From the NCBI RefSeq assembly GCF_012432095.1, contig NC_081159.1:11689001-11753000 (forward strand): DNA of 64,000 nucleotides, in the 5' to 3' direction. Below, in pieces: positions 38,970 through 50,763 of the stretch (position 1 is the first letter of the stretch; each line of letters begins with the position of its first letter). The notes under the pieces were generated by a model, which saw only the letters and a list, made by a program, of their open reading frames with translations, did no database searches and was not told where the DNA came from. Source of the DNA: Onychostoma macrolepis. Lineage: Eukaryota > Chordata > Actinopteri > Cypriniformes > Cyprinidae. The position numbers and the translations under genes are program-made.

Positions 38970-39438
38970 CAGTTTTGGGGAGTTACATGTAACATTGTTG
39001 CATAATTTAATTACAAAATAAATGTTACAGTTACTGAGAACATGTGTAATTAAAGTACAGTTACCTAAATGTTACCGATTACAAAGGATATTTTCTGTAA
39101 AATGTTAGGATATGTTGAATAATATTAATTTGTTACCCTGCCTGTTTTTGATGTGCACAATGCCTCCTGCCATTGAAAGGCCATTTGGTAAAGCTATGCT
39201 ATTCTGATGCTTTTGATTGGCAATCTTGTTTGACTTTGCAGTGCCAATTAAGCTTTAGGCTACAAAAAATAAAAAATAAATTGTTAGAAATTTAGAAAAG
39301 TAATCAAAAAAGTAATAAATTGCAATCCGTTACATCACTTTAATAAATTAACTGAAAAAGTTACACTAATTCCATTTTAAATCATGTAACTTGTAATCTG
39401 TAACCCATTAGATTTCCAAAGTAACCTTCCCAACACTG
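38970..39438. mobile_element. 469-bp hAT non-autonomous element with perfect TSD
   Basis: Ends CAGTTTTGGGGAGTTAC and GTAACCTTCCCAACACTG are inverted copies, with repeated GTTAC/GTAAC words in between. ACAATTAT flanks both sides exactly (38962-38969 and 39439-39446). Confidence 0.9.
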
Positions 39439-39639
39439 ACAATTATAAATGGCAGATAATGCTGAAAAACATTTGATCTCTGAGCAATATACAAATAATC
39501 TACATGCACCTAATATTCATAAATACATGTTTATTTGTACTTTTATATTGTACTTTTCTTTTACAATAGTATTTATTTTTAAATAAATATTTAATTTTAT
39601 TGTATTTTATTTTAATGGTATTTGAAAAAAAAAAAAAAA

Positions 39640-39995
39640 ACTTCCATAATTGACATACCTTCATGTCCTTCCGAACCTGTATGACTTTTTCAAAAGGGGA
39701 TGCTTAGAAGAATGTCCATTACACTCTTAAATGGTTTGTACTTTACCCCAAAAGGGTGCATTTTTGTACCTTGAAGGTTCATATTTGTACCTCAGTGGTA
39801 CATATTACTACTTTTTTGGCTTTTGTACCTTTTTTTTCTGAGAATGTATGATGAAATTGGATGGGAATCAGAGAAAAGAACATCTTGGACATTGTACTAA
39901 ATTTCTCTTATTGTGTTTCACACAAAGTCATACATAGTGTGATATGAGGGTAAATAATTGATTTTCGTTTGTTTTGTGTATATGTGTGCATTTTG
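39640..39995. repeat. nested MITEs
   Basis: CATACCTTCATGTCC...CCTGTATGAC at left and GTCATACATAGTG...GAGGGTAAAT at right look like opposite arms of one AGGGATAGTTCACCC-related foldback element, split by the 127-bp element at 39721-39847. Both are decayed. Confidence 0.45.
39721..39847. mobile_element. 127-bp MITE related to 61112-61318
   Basis: Starts ACACTCTTAAATGGTTTGTAC, ends CCTTTTTTTTCTGAGAATGT, with TTTGTACCT repeated inside. The terminal bases and TTTGTACC words match the family seen upstream of dmrt3. Confidence 0.6.
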
Positions 39996-41200
39996 GTAAA
40001 CTATCACTTCTTAGTTTCACTGAAAGGGTTGGTCTTTATGAAGAACATTAGTGAAAGGGGCGCACAGAAACATGTACCTTTTTCCACGTGATGAGTGACA
40101 GAGTGAAGCTGGCACTTGGCCATTGCTGTCTCTTATTTATAGCCATGCTCTCATCAAACAGCGATCCACCCCATTTCCTTAAAGAATCAACAGCACTTAA
40201 ACCTGTGAATTAGTTTGCTGGATGTTTCTATTATAAGCAGGACTAGATATGACAGATTGTTTACTGCCATTGGCAAAGAGAGCTCATTTGAATCCAATTA
40301 GTTTGTGTGGATTTAAAGTTTGAACACACCCTTTATTTTCCTAATCACTGTCATGACTCAAGTGACAGCAACAGAGCAAACAGAAGAGATGTATTGTGTA
40401 TGGGTTGATACAATTTCCTAACATGACGTTATTGTAAAGTGCAGTAATTATAACGGCAAACATATATGTGCTGTTTAAGCATATAACCTGTGGGTGTGGG
40501 ACTAATAATGATGGTTTTGAACGTTGCTTCATGGGGTCATATTTGGTGCAGATATAAATCTTTCACTCTGTTACTGTAATGTGTGCAGGAAGTCTTACAT
40601 TTGGCTGCCGCTAGCAGCTGAGCTGCACATGTTAGACCCCATGCCTTTCAAAGGGCCTCTTAATAGATTTCTGAGGAGAAAAATATTTTACAATATACTC
40701 AGTTATCATATTATTATCATCTTTGAACAAAACACTCACTATTAACGGCAAATTTGTATTCCTGTAAATCAGTAACGGTAATGTCCTAACATATGATCTT
40801 GCAGTTGTTCAGCAAGGAGCGCCGCACACAGTTCATTTTTACAGGGGTGATATAATTTTTTCCCTCTAAGAAAACATGAGGGTTTTTCTCATAGATTTCA
40901 CCAGAACGCCTTTGATCAAGTGATAGCCATGCTCCAAAAGCTGTTTTGCAGGTGAGAGTATTTTAAGACTGGTCAATTTTCTATAATGAGTTCTAAGACA
41001 TAAATCATTTGCTACCACACATTCAAAGCAACCTTAAAGTGACAGCACCAAGAAATGTAGACGTCCCTGTGTGATTGATCAAATTTTGTATCAGACTCTA
41101 GAAACCCTTAATGTGAGGGATAAACTATTTTCTGGAAATATAGAGCATGCACAAATGAAAAGAAAAATCTCAGTGTATTAACAACTTTAAAATCTTTAAA

Positions 41201-41204
<4 letters not shown>
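39996..41204. other. intergenic
   Basis: No supported gene or clear element. It is moderately complex around 40020-40330 and AT-rich elsewhere. Confidence 0.4.

Positions 41205-41260
<56 letters not shown>
41205..41260. repeat. (TA)n microsatellite, 56 bp
   Basis: Twenty-eight uninterrupted TA units, self-complementary and capable of cruciform extrusion. Confidence 0.92.
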
Positions 41261-41261
<1 letters not shown>

Positions 41262-41326
41262 TCAATTCTTAATTTAAAATTATTTTAAATTTAAAAAAAA
41301 AAAAAATACTAAGTCAAATCAAAATA

Positions 41327-41352
<26 letters not shown>
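41327..41352. repeat. (GT)n microsatellite
   Basis: Thirteen GT units, followed by ATATAC and a short ACACAC run that pairs with it. Confidence 0.9.
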
Positions 41353-41357
<5 letters not shown>

Positions 41358-41430
41358 CACACACTCTTTAAACAGCTTTATACAAGCTATATACTGTATA
41401 AATTATTAACTATATATTTATTAACTATAT

Positions 41431-41684
41431 AAACTCTTAAAAAGGTTCTTCTATGGCATCGTGAAGTATCTTTATTTTTGTCTAAATTGTTCCATAAAGA
41501 ACCTTTCTATTTCACAAAACGTTCTTTGTGGTGGTTCTTTGCCTTTGTGGTGAAGGTTCTTCAGATAATAAAAAGGTAAGAAAGAGATGGTTCTTTGACT
41601 GAATGGTTCTTTGTGGAACCAAAAATGGTTCTTCTATAGCATCACTGTGAAGAACCTTTTAAACACCTTTATTTTTAAGAGTGT
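41431..41684. mobile_element. MITE with GGTTCTT/AAGAACC arms
   Basis: Ends ACTCTTAAAAAGGTTCTTC and GAAGAACC...TTTTTAAGAGTGT are inverted. Many internal GGTTCTTTG/AAGAACC words create nested hairpins. I recognise it as an abundant cyprinid short element; no TSD is evident. Confidence 0.8.
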
Positions 41685-42660
41685 ATTTATTGTTTACACA
41701 GATCAGCTTGACGAAAATACAATTATGATGTGAATGTGTATGATGTGTTATAATACTTTCACAGCAATAGGACAGTTATTATCTCAGTCCTACACATCAA
41801 AGTAAGGCTATGTAGCTGTGTTTCAAGAGACTTCAGTGTCCAAACTGACATGAGGGGCATCACCCCTCAGTCTCTCAGGTTCCCGCTCAAGTCTTTCATG
41901 TTGCTGTATAAAAGACAACACATCTTGTGAAATTTAAAGGAGGAGTCAAGTGTGCGTTTTTACTGTTGTGCTCCAGAAACCAATATGTACAAGAAGAAAT
42001 GCTAGCTTACTATTTTGGCAGTGAAATACATCAAATGTATTGTTGTAAATCATGAAATATGATTGTAATACAATAGCACACACATTTTTACAAACTTGCA
42101 ATTAATAAAAGTTAGCAAACTCTCGAAGCACAGACTGGATTTGAAACAGCACTGTTTCAGAGGAGCCCATCTCAGGTAACCTCCACAATAAAGTCCAGTG
42201 TAGCCCATTGCCAGATGATGGTGTCGGGGTCCGGGGAGAGGGAGGCAGGGGCTGGCAGAGGAAATGCCACCTGGATAGAGGGGGAAACATGATATGTTCA
42301 CAGCTCTTCCTCATTGTCAGATATGGTATGGATCAGTTTAGTAACAGGCTCCTCTGTGTAGTATTTCCCCTGTAAGGCAGGTCTGAGTCTTAAATCTAAA
42401 TATCTGTGATGTGACAGCTCATCACACCTAACTTCTCCGCTATGCAGAGGCCTTCAGTGAGAGAATTAGACACAGCACACAAATCAAGATATTTACTGTT
42501 GCTATTTATTCTTAAAAGAAACAGGTGGACCCAAAGGAATTTCATTTGATGGGATTTTGAGACGATGCATGTTGTCATAACAGTATTTGCTCTGTGCAAC
42601 TTATAATTATCTTGTATTAGTTTTAGTGCTGTTACAACAGCAGTAATAGTAAGGTAATCC
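41685..42660. other. intergenic
   Basis: Contains copy 1 of a 55-bp repeated unit at 41700-41754. There is no supported gene; the short ORFs near 42050-42690 have no recognisable domain. Confidence 0.4.
41700..41754 (+). repeat. 55-bp repeated unit, copy 1
   Basis: AGATCAGCTTGACGAAAATA followed by AATTATGATGTGAATGTGTA. About 46 of 55 positions agree with copy 2 (44871-44925); copy 3 is at 45033-45087. Confidence 0.75.
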
Positions 42661-42893
42661 GGTAACACTTTAGTAAAGGGACCCATTCTCACTCTTAGTT
42701 GCTTATTAGCATGCCTATTATTAACATATTGGCTGTTTATTAGTTCTAATAAAGCACGTATTCTACATCCCTAATCCTACCCAATACTTAAACTTAACTA
42801 TTAATAAGCAGAAATTAGGAATTTATGGAGTCAAAAGTCAGTGAATGGTTTGTTAAGAGTGAGAATTGGACCTGAAAATAAAAAAGTGTGACC
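42661..42893. mobile_element. hAT-like MITE (GGTAACACTTTAGTA family), copy 2
   Basis: Ends GGTAACACTTTAGTAAAGGG and AAAAGTGTGACC, with the family's AGCATGCCTATTATTAA interior. Flanks GGTAATCC and GGAACTTC are only weakly similar, so the duplication has decayed. Confidence 0.8.
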
Positions 42894-43047
42894 GGAACTT
42901 CTTTGGATTGTAATTGTATATTCCAAGTCTTTGAAAGCCATATGATTTCGTAGTTTTTCCAAATTTGTACAAGTATCATGTTTATATTATCATTAAAGTC
43001 TGTGTGTTTTGTGTGATTCCTTATTGCAATTAACTGACAAATAGTTT

Positions 43048-43297
43048 GGTAGCACTTTTAGAATAGGGAACACTTATTCACTATTAACTACGACTTTTCC
43101 CTCTGTAAATTCCTAATTTGCTGCTTATTAGTAGTTAGTAAGGTAGTTAAGTTTAGGTATTGGGTAGGATTAGGGACGAAGAATAAGGTCATGCAGAATA
43201 AGGCATTAATATGTGCACTACTAATAAATGGCTAATATTCTAGTAATATGTATGCTAGTAAGCAACTAGTTAAGAGACCCTAAAATAAAGTGTTACC
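43048..43297. mobile_element. hAT-like MITE (GGTAACACTTTAGTA family), copy 3, reversed
   Basis: Ends GGTAGCACTTTTAGAATAGGG and TAAAATAAAGTGTTACC. The interior GTATTGGGTAGGATTAGGG is the complement of the landmark in copies 1, 2 and 4. Flanks AATAGTTT and AATAGGTC match at 6 of 8. It directly adjoins the repeat at 43303. Confidence 0.78.
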
Positions 43298-43302
43298 AAT
43301 AG

Positions 43303-43680
43303 GTCTTTTGAACCTTCTATTCGTCAAAGAATCCTGAAAAAAAAAAAAAAATGTTTCCACAACAATATTAAGCAGCACAACTGTTTTCAACATTGATAAC
43401 AAAAATAAATATTTCTTGAGCACCAAATCAGCATGTTAGAATGATTTCTGAAGGATCATGTGACACTGAAAACTGGAGTAATGGCTGCTAAAAATTCAGC
43501 TTTGCCATCACAGAAATAAATAATATTTTCAAATATATTCAAATAGAAAACAATCATTTTAAATTGCAATAATATTTCACAATATTAATGTTTTTTTTTT
43601 TTTTATCTAATAAAAGACACACTTTTGAAAACATTAAAAAATTTGAGCGACCTCCAAATGTTCTGAATGGTATTGTAGTT
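43303..43680. repeat. dispersed fish repeat, reverse orientation
   Basis: Contains complements of the landmarks at 25240-25675 (CTATTCGTCAAAGAATCC; GAAGGATCATGTGACACTG; AAAAATTCAGCTTTGCCATC). It ends near ATGTTCTGAATGGTATTGTAG. A T run at about 43591-43604 interrupts it. Confidence 0.75.
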
Positions 43681-44570
43681 ATTTTAGAACATATAGAACA
43701 TTGTTTAATAAAACACAGTTAATTCAATCGTTTACAAATCTGTTTACCCTCTCTAGACCAGTGCAGATATTCCCTGTTTCACTTTCCTATATAATAGGAG
43801 CCCAAACCACATTAGCGATAATGAGTTATTCAAATCAATTCAAATCAGCTATTGTAGTGGTCAGCCCATGCTGATTGTGGCCAAAAACTGAAAAAGTGGT
43901 ATAGTGGTCAGTCTGCGCCTGTTGTGTCAAATCAAATAGCCTGCAGATGTTTGGATCGTCATAAGATCCCCTGCTGGCTGGTATTTAGAGATCACGTCCC
44001 TAATGTTCAGAGCGGATCAAAGATGAACCCGTTTTATTGCACAACACTGTGCAGGAAACAATCTGTGTTTACATGGCAACACAGAGATTAGCACACATAT
44101 TGTTGGCTAAATAGAGTCTAAGTGTCAGAGTAGCAACGACTCAGTCTTTACCCTCCAGCAAGGTTAAGTTTGTGGTGTGTGTCCAAACAAGTTTCTTTGC
44201 ACAAGAAATCCACTTTAATGACTTTCAAAATGTGATCATGACTCCTTTGAATAGTGTGTTGCATTATAAGCAGCATTACATAAAAGGAGTCATTCAATGA
44301 CTTTCTTGTAAAAAGTGCTTCTGTCATTCCTGCACTGGATATCCGCCATTATGGCAACAACTAGCTACCATCTTGCCAGGCTAGCACACTACCCACACTG
44401 ACGCTGCTGTGTAAATGTGCTAGCGTGGCCAGCAATGGCTATCAAGTTTAACAGGCTCCTATTGTTTGAAGTGAAAGTGAGTGATGTTTTATAAGATTGC
44501 AGAAAAGAGAATAATGAAACCTGCTAACTAAAATAAAATAAAATGCAATAAAAAATCAAATCAAATAATT
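43681..44570. other. intergenic
   Basis: No supported gene. Positions 43780-44470 are comparatively complex and a candidate conserved block. The last 60 bp are A-rich. Confidence 0.35.
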
Positions 44571-44836
44571 GTTAACACTTTAGTATAGGGACCAATTCTC
44601 ATTATTAAATAGTTGCTTATTAGCATGCATATTATTAACATACTGGCTGTTTTTAGTGCTTATAAAGCTCATATTTTGCACGATCATTTTCTACATCCCT
44701 AATCCTACCCAATACCTAAATTTAACAACTAGCTTACTAGCTATTAACAAGCAGCAAATTAGGAGTTTATTGAGACAAAAGTTGTAGTTAATGGTTTGTT
44801 AATGGCGATAATTGGACCTTAAAATAGAGTGTGACC
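44571..44836. mobile_element. hAT-like MITE (GGTAACACTTTAGTA family), copy 4, perfect TSD
   Basis: Ends GTTAACACTTTAGTATAGGG and CCTTAAAATAGAGTGTGACC, flanked exactly by AAATAATT (44563-44570 and 44837-44844). This copy fixes the family's 8-bp target duplication. Confidence 0.88.
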
Positions 44837-44870
44837 AAATAATTTATATATTTTATATTGTTTGTGTTAA

Positions 44871-44925
44871 AGATCAGCTTGACAAATATATGATTATGAT
44901 GTGGATGTGCATGATTTGTTGTAGT
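44871..44925 (+). repeat. 55-bp repeated unit, copy 2
   Basis: AGATCAGCTTGACAAATATA followed by GATTATGATGTGGATGTGCA. It lies 35 bp past the MITE copy 4 and is the closest relative of both other copies. Confidence 0.75.
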
Positions 44926-45032
44926 TCTGAGATCATACAATCTTAAATAAAATAATACAAAGAAATAAAAAAGGAAATAAAATAATTACATTAATAGTTA
45001 CCTGTACGTATATTCTATACTTTTTCACACAA

Positions 45033-45087
45033 ACAATTAACTTGAGAAAAGTATAATTATGATGTGGATGTGCATCATCATTGCAAT
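45033..45087 (+). repeat. 55-bp repeated unit, copy 3
   Basis: Shares TAATTATGATGTGGATGTGCAT-type core with copy 2; its first 15 bases are diverged (ACAATTAACTTGAG). Confidence 0.65.
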
Positions 45088-46039
45088 TTAAAATGAATAA
45101 AATTCAATTTAATTTAATGTAAATAAATGTAATGTAATTTATTTAGTCATTTAATTAATTTAAAGTATAAACAAAAAAGATGAAAAAAAAAAAAGAAAAA
45201 TAAAATAAAATATATAATTAATAATTTACTTATTAACTGTATAATTTCTGCTAATTATGATGTTTAATTTAAGATGGTATTAAAATAAAATAAAATAAAA
45301 TAAATCATACTATTATGGTGTGAACGCAGCCTTAGAGAGAGAAAAAAAAAAATTGTCTACATTCATACATTTTTCTATATCACCATTTTCATTTTTTCAC
45401 CCCCTATTTTACCACTCGTTGCCACTGAACAATAACCACCCCAGAAGAAACCCAAACACAATCCCCTGTGTACATTCCTCCCTCAGAGCCTCTTCACATT
45501 CTCATCAGGGGATCGTGTGTTTGCTTCTCACCCGCTCTTAACCTGACATGTAATCTCTTCCCCTTCGCCTGATCTTTCAGCAAGACTTTGTTGGGGCTGC
45601 TTGCACGAGGGAAGCGAGACCTCTCTCTCAGCAGGCAGCACCCCAAGAATGCTCAGAGAGGAGGAATCAGAGAGCCACGGCCAGGGCAGATGTCAAGTAG
45701 CCTCAGGGGCCGGACTCTTAACCCCAAGCTGAGGGTTTGTGGACAGAGTTGGGAAGCCAGCAGCATGCACTCTGGGAAAACAGAGCTGTGTTTTGTCATT
45801 GGACTCCAATAATGGGTGATAACTTCTTCAGCAAAGCTACCGCATGAGAGCCCCCTCTGCTAATGACTTCTTAATGCTTCCTCACTGAATGCATTACATG
45901 TGCTTGAGAAACATAAATGGCCCTAAATATATTTCATAATAATTAAAAGGATTATCCAATGATGTAACTAAATATTCAGGATCGTAGAGGTCAAAATCTG
46001 CCATTTAAAACCACTATTTTGAATGAACCCTACCATTCA
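45088..46039. other. intergenic
   Basis: Very A/T-rich with (TAAAA)n at 45280-45304, then a complex, GC-balanced block at 45360-45860 that includes C-rich plus-strand text. No supported gene. Confidence 0.4.
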
Positions 46040-46330
46040 CGAATTGGATTCTTTTATTTGTTTCTTATGCTCACCAAGCCTGCATTTATTTAATACGCTG
46101 ATTTGCTGCTCAAACTTTTTATTATCAGTGATTCAAAAAAAAAAAAAATTGTGTTTAATATTTTGTGGAAAGTGTGAAACATTTTTTTTCCGGAAACTTT
46201 ATGGAATAGAACATTAAAAAAAAACATGATTTTTTTATTTTTGTAGCAATATAAAAATCCTTACTGTCACTTTTGATCAATTCAATGCATCCTTGCCGAA
46301 TAAAAGTATACATTTCTGAAATATTTTCAA
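46040..46330. repeat. dispersed fish repeat, diverged copy
   Basis: CACCAAGCCTGCATTTATTT, TGATTTGCTGCTCAA, TACTGTCACTTTTGATCAA and CATCCTTGCCGAATAAAAG match the family at 25240-25675, in the same orientation, with A and T runs interrupting it. Confidence 0.72.
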
Positions 46331-47383
46331 TATTTATTAAAAATAAAATCAGCAGTGTATCTTTCTCAGTGCCTATGGTGGTTACAGCCAAGCAATTATC
46401 TGCAAAAAATCAGCAAAATGAGCAGTTATTACCCTAAAAGCTCAGGTAGAACAGGTCAAAGTTTATTTTCGATTGTGTTGTCCTCTGTGGTTTTGGTGAC
46501 AGCATCTTTGCTTGGCTCTCTTGCTAGGACACTGTAAATGAGCCTAAGCGAAGATCTTCGAAAATGACTTTTGCAGTAAAATCTGATGCCTCTCTCCAAG
46601 GATTTCCATACAATTTCCATGTTCCTTTCAGAAAAGCAAATTAAGACCATGCATTGCTGGATACAGAAGATAGTTTGCTGCTCTTATACATACAAAACAC
46701 TCATGCTAAAATCACACAAAATGTCCCTCAACAATAACAGTCGAATAAGCGATACAAAAACATGCAATAGACATACGTGCCAAGGCCAACCAGAGCAGAT
46801 CAAGACGAAATGTTGTTACAGGCTGTGCTTCACAAACATTTGGATTTACAAGCATTTGCATTGAACTTGAGGCGATTTGCTTATCTACTTGAATGTCTTG
46901 GAAATGTTGCGAACAAAGTACAGCGAAAAAACGAGAGCTTAAACGCAGGAGCACAGCGAGGAGGTCAGGACTGTACCATTGTTTGGATCCATGTAAATAA
47001 TCCCTTTGAATAAGTACTACAAGCGCAACATAGCTTGGCTTCGATATGAACTTCTGAAAGTGATATTCATTGCTACTCTGTTTCACAATTCACACGCTCC
47101 ACTTCTTGTCACTTTGGCTGATTACTTTATGAACCTGTCATGAAAGGGGGGAGGTGAGATTTTCAGCATCATTTGTTTAGGGGCGACACTCTTGATATAC
47201 TCAGCTGTTGTGTATTTATTGGAGAATACAGTGAGTGCTGTAAAACAAAGACCTTTGCACATGTGGTGAAACACTGACAGAGAGGGGTAAGTGAAAGGAA
47301 AGAGAAAAGAAAAACATCCCACAGGTGTTAATGATATAAAGCTGCCTGACAAGGTTCCACCATGGAAACCTAGAGGATGATGG

Positions 47384-47424
<41 letters not shown>

Positions 47425-47997
47425 CACAACTTCAACTGCCCGCATTGACTTCATCAGCTGTCAGCTTAGCAAACATGGTAATTAAGAGCCGCAAATTTGA
47501 CAAAAGTTTCTGTGCTACACATCTCTTATTATATTACAAGTTGCCTTGCAGGAATTCCACACAAAAGCTGCTGGTACTGAAATGATGGTAACAAAATTGG
47601 GATCCTACCCCTTTCATTCATGCATTGCTGAAAGCCAATGCAGAATTTGCAGTATGCCATTTATGTCAAAATGAACTTGTGGACTTGTGACTTCTCTTCG
47701 GTTTAATCTGTATGTTAAAAGTGCAGCGTCTTGCAGCGTGGCATCGGCCCGTGTGCTGAGTAACTGAGGCGACAAAGTCAACAGATTGAGAGATGGGTTT
47801 GCTCTGCACCTGGGGAGCAACGAGTTCAAGAGGGAAAAAGAAGGTGTTAGATGGAACAATGACATGGCCTGGCCAACTTGGGTTGTCCTCACTTACTCTG
47901 GACAGACAAATGTTTTGGGTGTAAACTGTGCAGCAATGCAAATGAACAAAAGTGCATTTTCGTTGCATAATTAACACTGCACAACATATTTTTAATG
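46331..47997. other. intergenic with complex blocks
   Basis: No supported gene. Positions 46380-47110 and 47560-47960 are GC-balanced with overlapping ORFs on both strands (a 124-codon minus ORF at 46712-47086 and a 78-codon plus ORF across it). The overlap in both strands argues for compositionally open non-coding sequence rather than exons. A GT microsatellite separates the blocks. Confidence 0.35.
47386..47421. repeat. (GT)n microsatellite
   Basis: Eighteen GT units. Confidence 0.92.
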
Positions 47998-48285
47998 AAC
48001 AGTTTGCCTTGTTTTCCAGTAAAATATTCTACACATTCTTATAACAAGATACTTTTACTTGAGAAGTGAAAAAGACTTGTTTGTATTTTTTCCTTACACA
48101 CTGTTAACTATTTTTGATTTTTTTGATTTTGAGCATAAATCTAACTGCATTTAGTGAGGTTTATTCTTAAAAGATTGCTTCTGAAATAAAAGCATTTGTA
48201 AGGGTGCAATATTTTTTTAAATATCACTTAAAAACAAATGTTGATTAAGAATGTGATTTTTTTTTTTTGCAGTGAATGTTTTTCT
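47998..48285. repeat. degenerate dispersed repeat
   Basis: GTTTTCCAGTAAAATATTC, ATAACAAGATACTTTTACTTG, and a right end TTTTTGCAGTG resemble a common cyprinid element whose termini read CACTGCAAAAA. Heavily decayed. Confidence 0.45.
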
Positions 48286-48460
48286 GCATTTAGACAATGT
48301 TTTGGCTGTTATCAAAATCTGATTTTATCATTTCATTTCTCGCTGAGCTCTTGAAAATTTTAGTGCTGAAAGAGGAAACTGCTTTTTTCACGTAAACCTC
48401 GTTATCATACTTACTCCCAAACTCACGCCTATTCGAATTGTCCACCTGAAGTACATCAAA

Positions 48461-48850
48461 ATGTAGATAAGTTTGTTTCTTTATCAAAACAGAAATTTAG
48501 CTTTACATCACTTGCTCACCAATGGATCCTCTGCAGTGAATGAGTGCCGTCAAAATGTGAGTCCAAACTACTTTCTAACAATCATGCAGCTTTTCACTTC
48601 ACGAGACATTAATTAATGTACTGGAGTCATGTGGATTATTGTGATTTTTTAAAAATTTTTATCAGCTGTTTGGACTCTCATTCTGACGGCACCCATTCGC
48701 TGCAGAGGATCCATTGAAGAGCAAGTGATGTAATGCCAAATTTCAACAAATCTGTACTAAAGAAGAAACAAATTAATCTACATCTTGGATGGCCTTGGGG
48801 GGAGTAAATTTTCAGCAAATGTTTAATTTTAGGTGAACTATTCCTTTAAG
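48461..48850. mobile_element. foldback MITE with truncated left end
   Basis: The left arm 48461-48570 and the right arm 48669-48782 are inverted copies (landmarks GGATCCTCTGCAG, CATCACTTGCTC, GTGCCGTCA). The right side continues to the family terminus GGTGAACTATTCCTTTAA (48850). The equivalent left terminus is missing or unrecognisable. Confidence 0.8.
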
Positions 48851-50514
48851 GAAATGTAAATGTGGAACTGTGGGTTTTGTTAACATAATCTGACCTGCCC
48901 TCTTCATGTGCTACAGTAGCAACAGTGTTTAAACAGACAAGTTAACTTGGACTGACATAAGGGCCTAGTAAAAGGAACTAAACAAACATGCTGACAATAC
49001 TAGTGATGGCACTTTGCTAATGTGCTAAATCTGACACTATGAGAACAGGGCTCATCAGTCTTGACATCAGCAGATTCAGTGTCTACTGCTACAATCGTCT
49101 ATGTACCCTCACTGACTCTGTTGCATAATTACTGACCCGTTTTCCACATCGCAAAGGTTAAAGAAACATTTAAAGAAGCTGTTTACAGCAAATATGTGAG
49201 GAGATAACAGGTAAAATGAGCACAGAACAACCCTCTAGTGATACAGACGACGTGATCGTTTCTTAAGACGTATTGTCTAAGCAGGATGTTTTCAGGGTTG
49301 TAGATCTAAATTCTTTCTAAAAAAGCAGAATTTGACTAACAGAACAGCTGCAGTCAATCTATAATTTCATGCTAGGCTCTCAGTCGTTTTAGGAGATATC
49401 GTGCAGAGGCCTTTCCTAAGAGACTATTCCCTGCTCCATTTGAAGCCAGAAATGATTCCATCTGAACCAATGAACTGTGCAATGAGTGTTTAAACTATAA
49501 TATCTTAGTCTTATATTGTTCACATTTACTATTTCAATTTTACAATAATTTTAACGTATGTGTAGTTTGGAAATTTCACTTTATTAGTCGCACTAAAGAA
49601 ACACTCTCTCATTTTTCGTAGGAGAATGAAATCAGACACAAGCCTTAATGTAGTAAAAGATCATTTGTTTACTTTCTTTTTCTCAATTTAGCGGTCCGTT
49701 TTTACTCTCTGAATCTGTCGTCTTCATACAATTGCTGCATTTACATACGGCCCAGCATAATCTGATGTCAGCTAAAGTTAAATGTTTAAAAAAAAAAAAG
49801 AATTGTAAAAGGTATTTTACAATTTATGGACTTCTCATGTTTCCATCAACGACATCTGTGATACATGTAGACATAACTAATGTCTTGAGCAGGTGCTCCA
49901 TATTTGCACATAAAGTGGAATAAGTATAAACAGAATCATTTGCCTTTTTTTCACAGTTACTTTATAAACATATTGGCCAATGTAAATTGTCACTTCTATA
50001 AAAATGTAAACAAAATACTCATCATCATTCCTGTCCAGAATTGAACCTTGAATTAGAATCACATTTATATAGTTTTAGTATTTGCAAATATTTACATTGA
50101 CTCTAGAATGTAGTAACAACAAACAGTGTTGCTGCTGTTCTGTAAAAGCCACAATCCATCCTAGGGCCAGCTGCTAAAATGCTTAGATAAGCCTTATACG
50201 TTAGTCATCTGATTTTTTCTTAAAGACTGGTCATAACTTTTTTAAATACTTCCTTTTTAAAATGTTACATAAAAAATTGTTTAATTTGAATCTAAAAAGT
50301 AAGACTGATTACCACTTGGCTAAATGCTAGTTGGTCACGCTAGTTCTTAAGACGCTTAACAATATAGTGGCTGTGTTTGTGGAACTGAGGATCTAAATAA
50401 GAAATTAAAAGCATGAACATCTCAAGCAGTAATTGTTTGTTAAAATGTACCAAAGTCATTATAATTGTTCTATAGTATTTCACTTTTTTTTTTTTTTTGT
50501 ATTCATATGTATTC
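48851..50514. other. intergenic
   Basis: No supported gene. Positions 48890-49500 are moderately complex; the rest is AT-rich. Confidence 0.4.
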
Positions 50515-50580
50515 CCCAATTGTAAGTCGCTTTGGATAAAAGCGTCTACAAAATGACTAAATGTAAATGTAAATGTAAAT
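50515..50580 (+). repeat. retroposon 3' tail (SINE/LINE type)
   Basis: TTGTAAGTCGCTTTGGATAA followed by AAGCGTCTACAAAATGACTAA and tandem ATGTAA units is the shared 3' tail of fish L2-type LINEs and partner SINEs. The upstream body is not recognisable, so the copy is 5'-truncated. It lies about 0.5 kb past the dmrt2a stop. Confidence 0.75.
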
Positions 50581-50757
50581 ATTTTAAATGAACAATTTTT
50601 ATATTGTTTAATTTTCCTTTTGTTCTATAATAATGTTCTACCATAAAATAATATCATTGATCATTATGGCATTGATTAAAATCCTATTTTATTATAAACA
50701 CAATTACTTTGTGAAAATAATATCACAATTACAAAATAATATAGGAACATTTTTTCA

Positions 50758-50763
50758 TTTTAT
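50758..50763 (-). terminator. candidate dmrt2a polyadenylation signal
   Basis: AATAAA on the minus strand about 290 bp past the dmrt2a stop codon. The intervening 50764-51051 is AT-rich with a short GT run (50970-50986), consistent with a 3' UTR. Other AATAAA hexamers occur nearby, so the choice is tentative. Confidence 0.3.

Noticed and set aside
46712..47086. 124-codon minus-strand ORF overlapping a plus-strand ORF
   Set aside because: Two open strands over the same segment and no family resemblance; treated as non-coding complex sequence.
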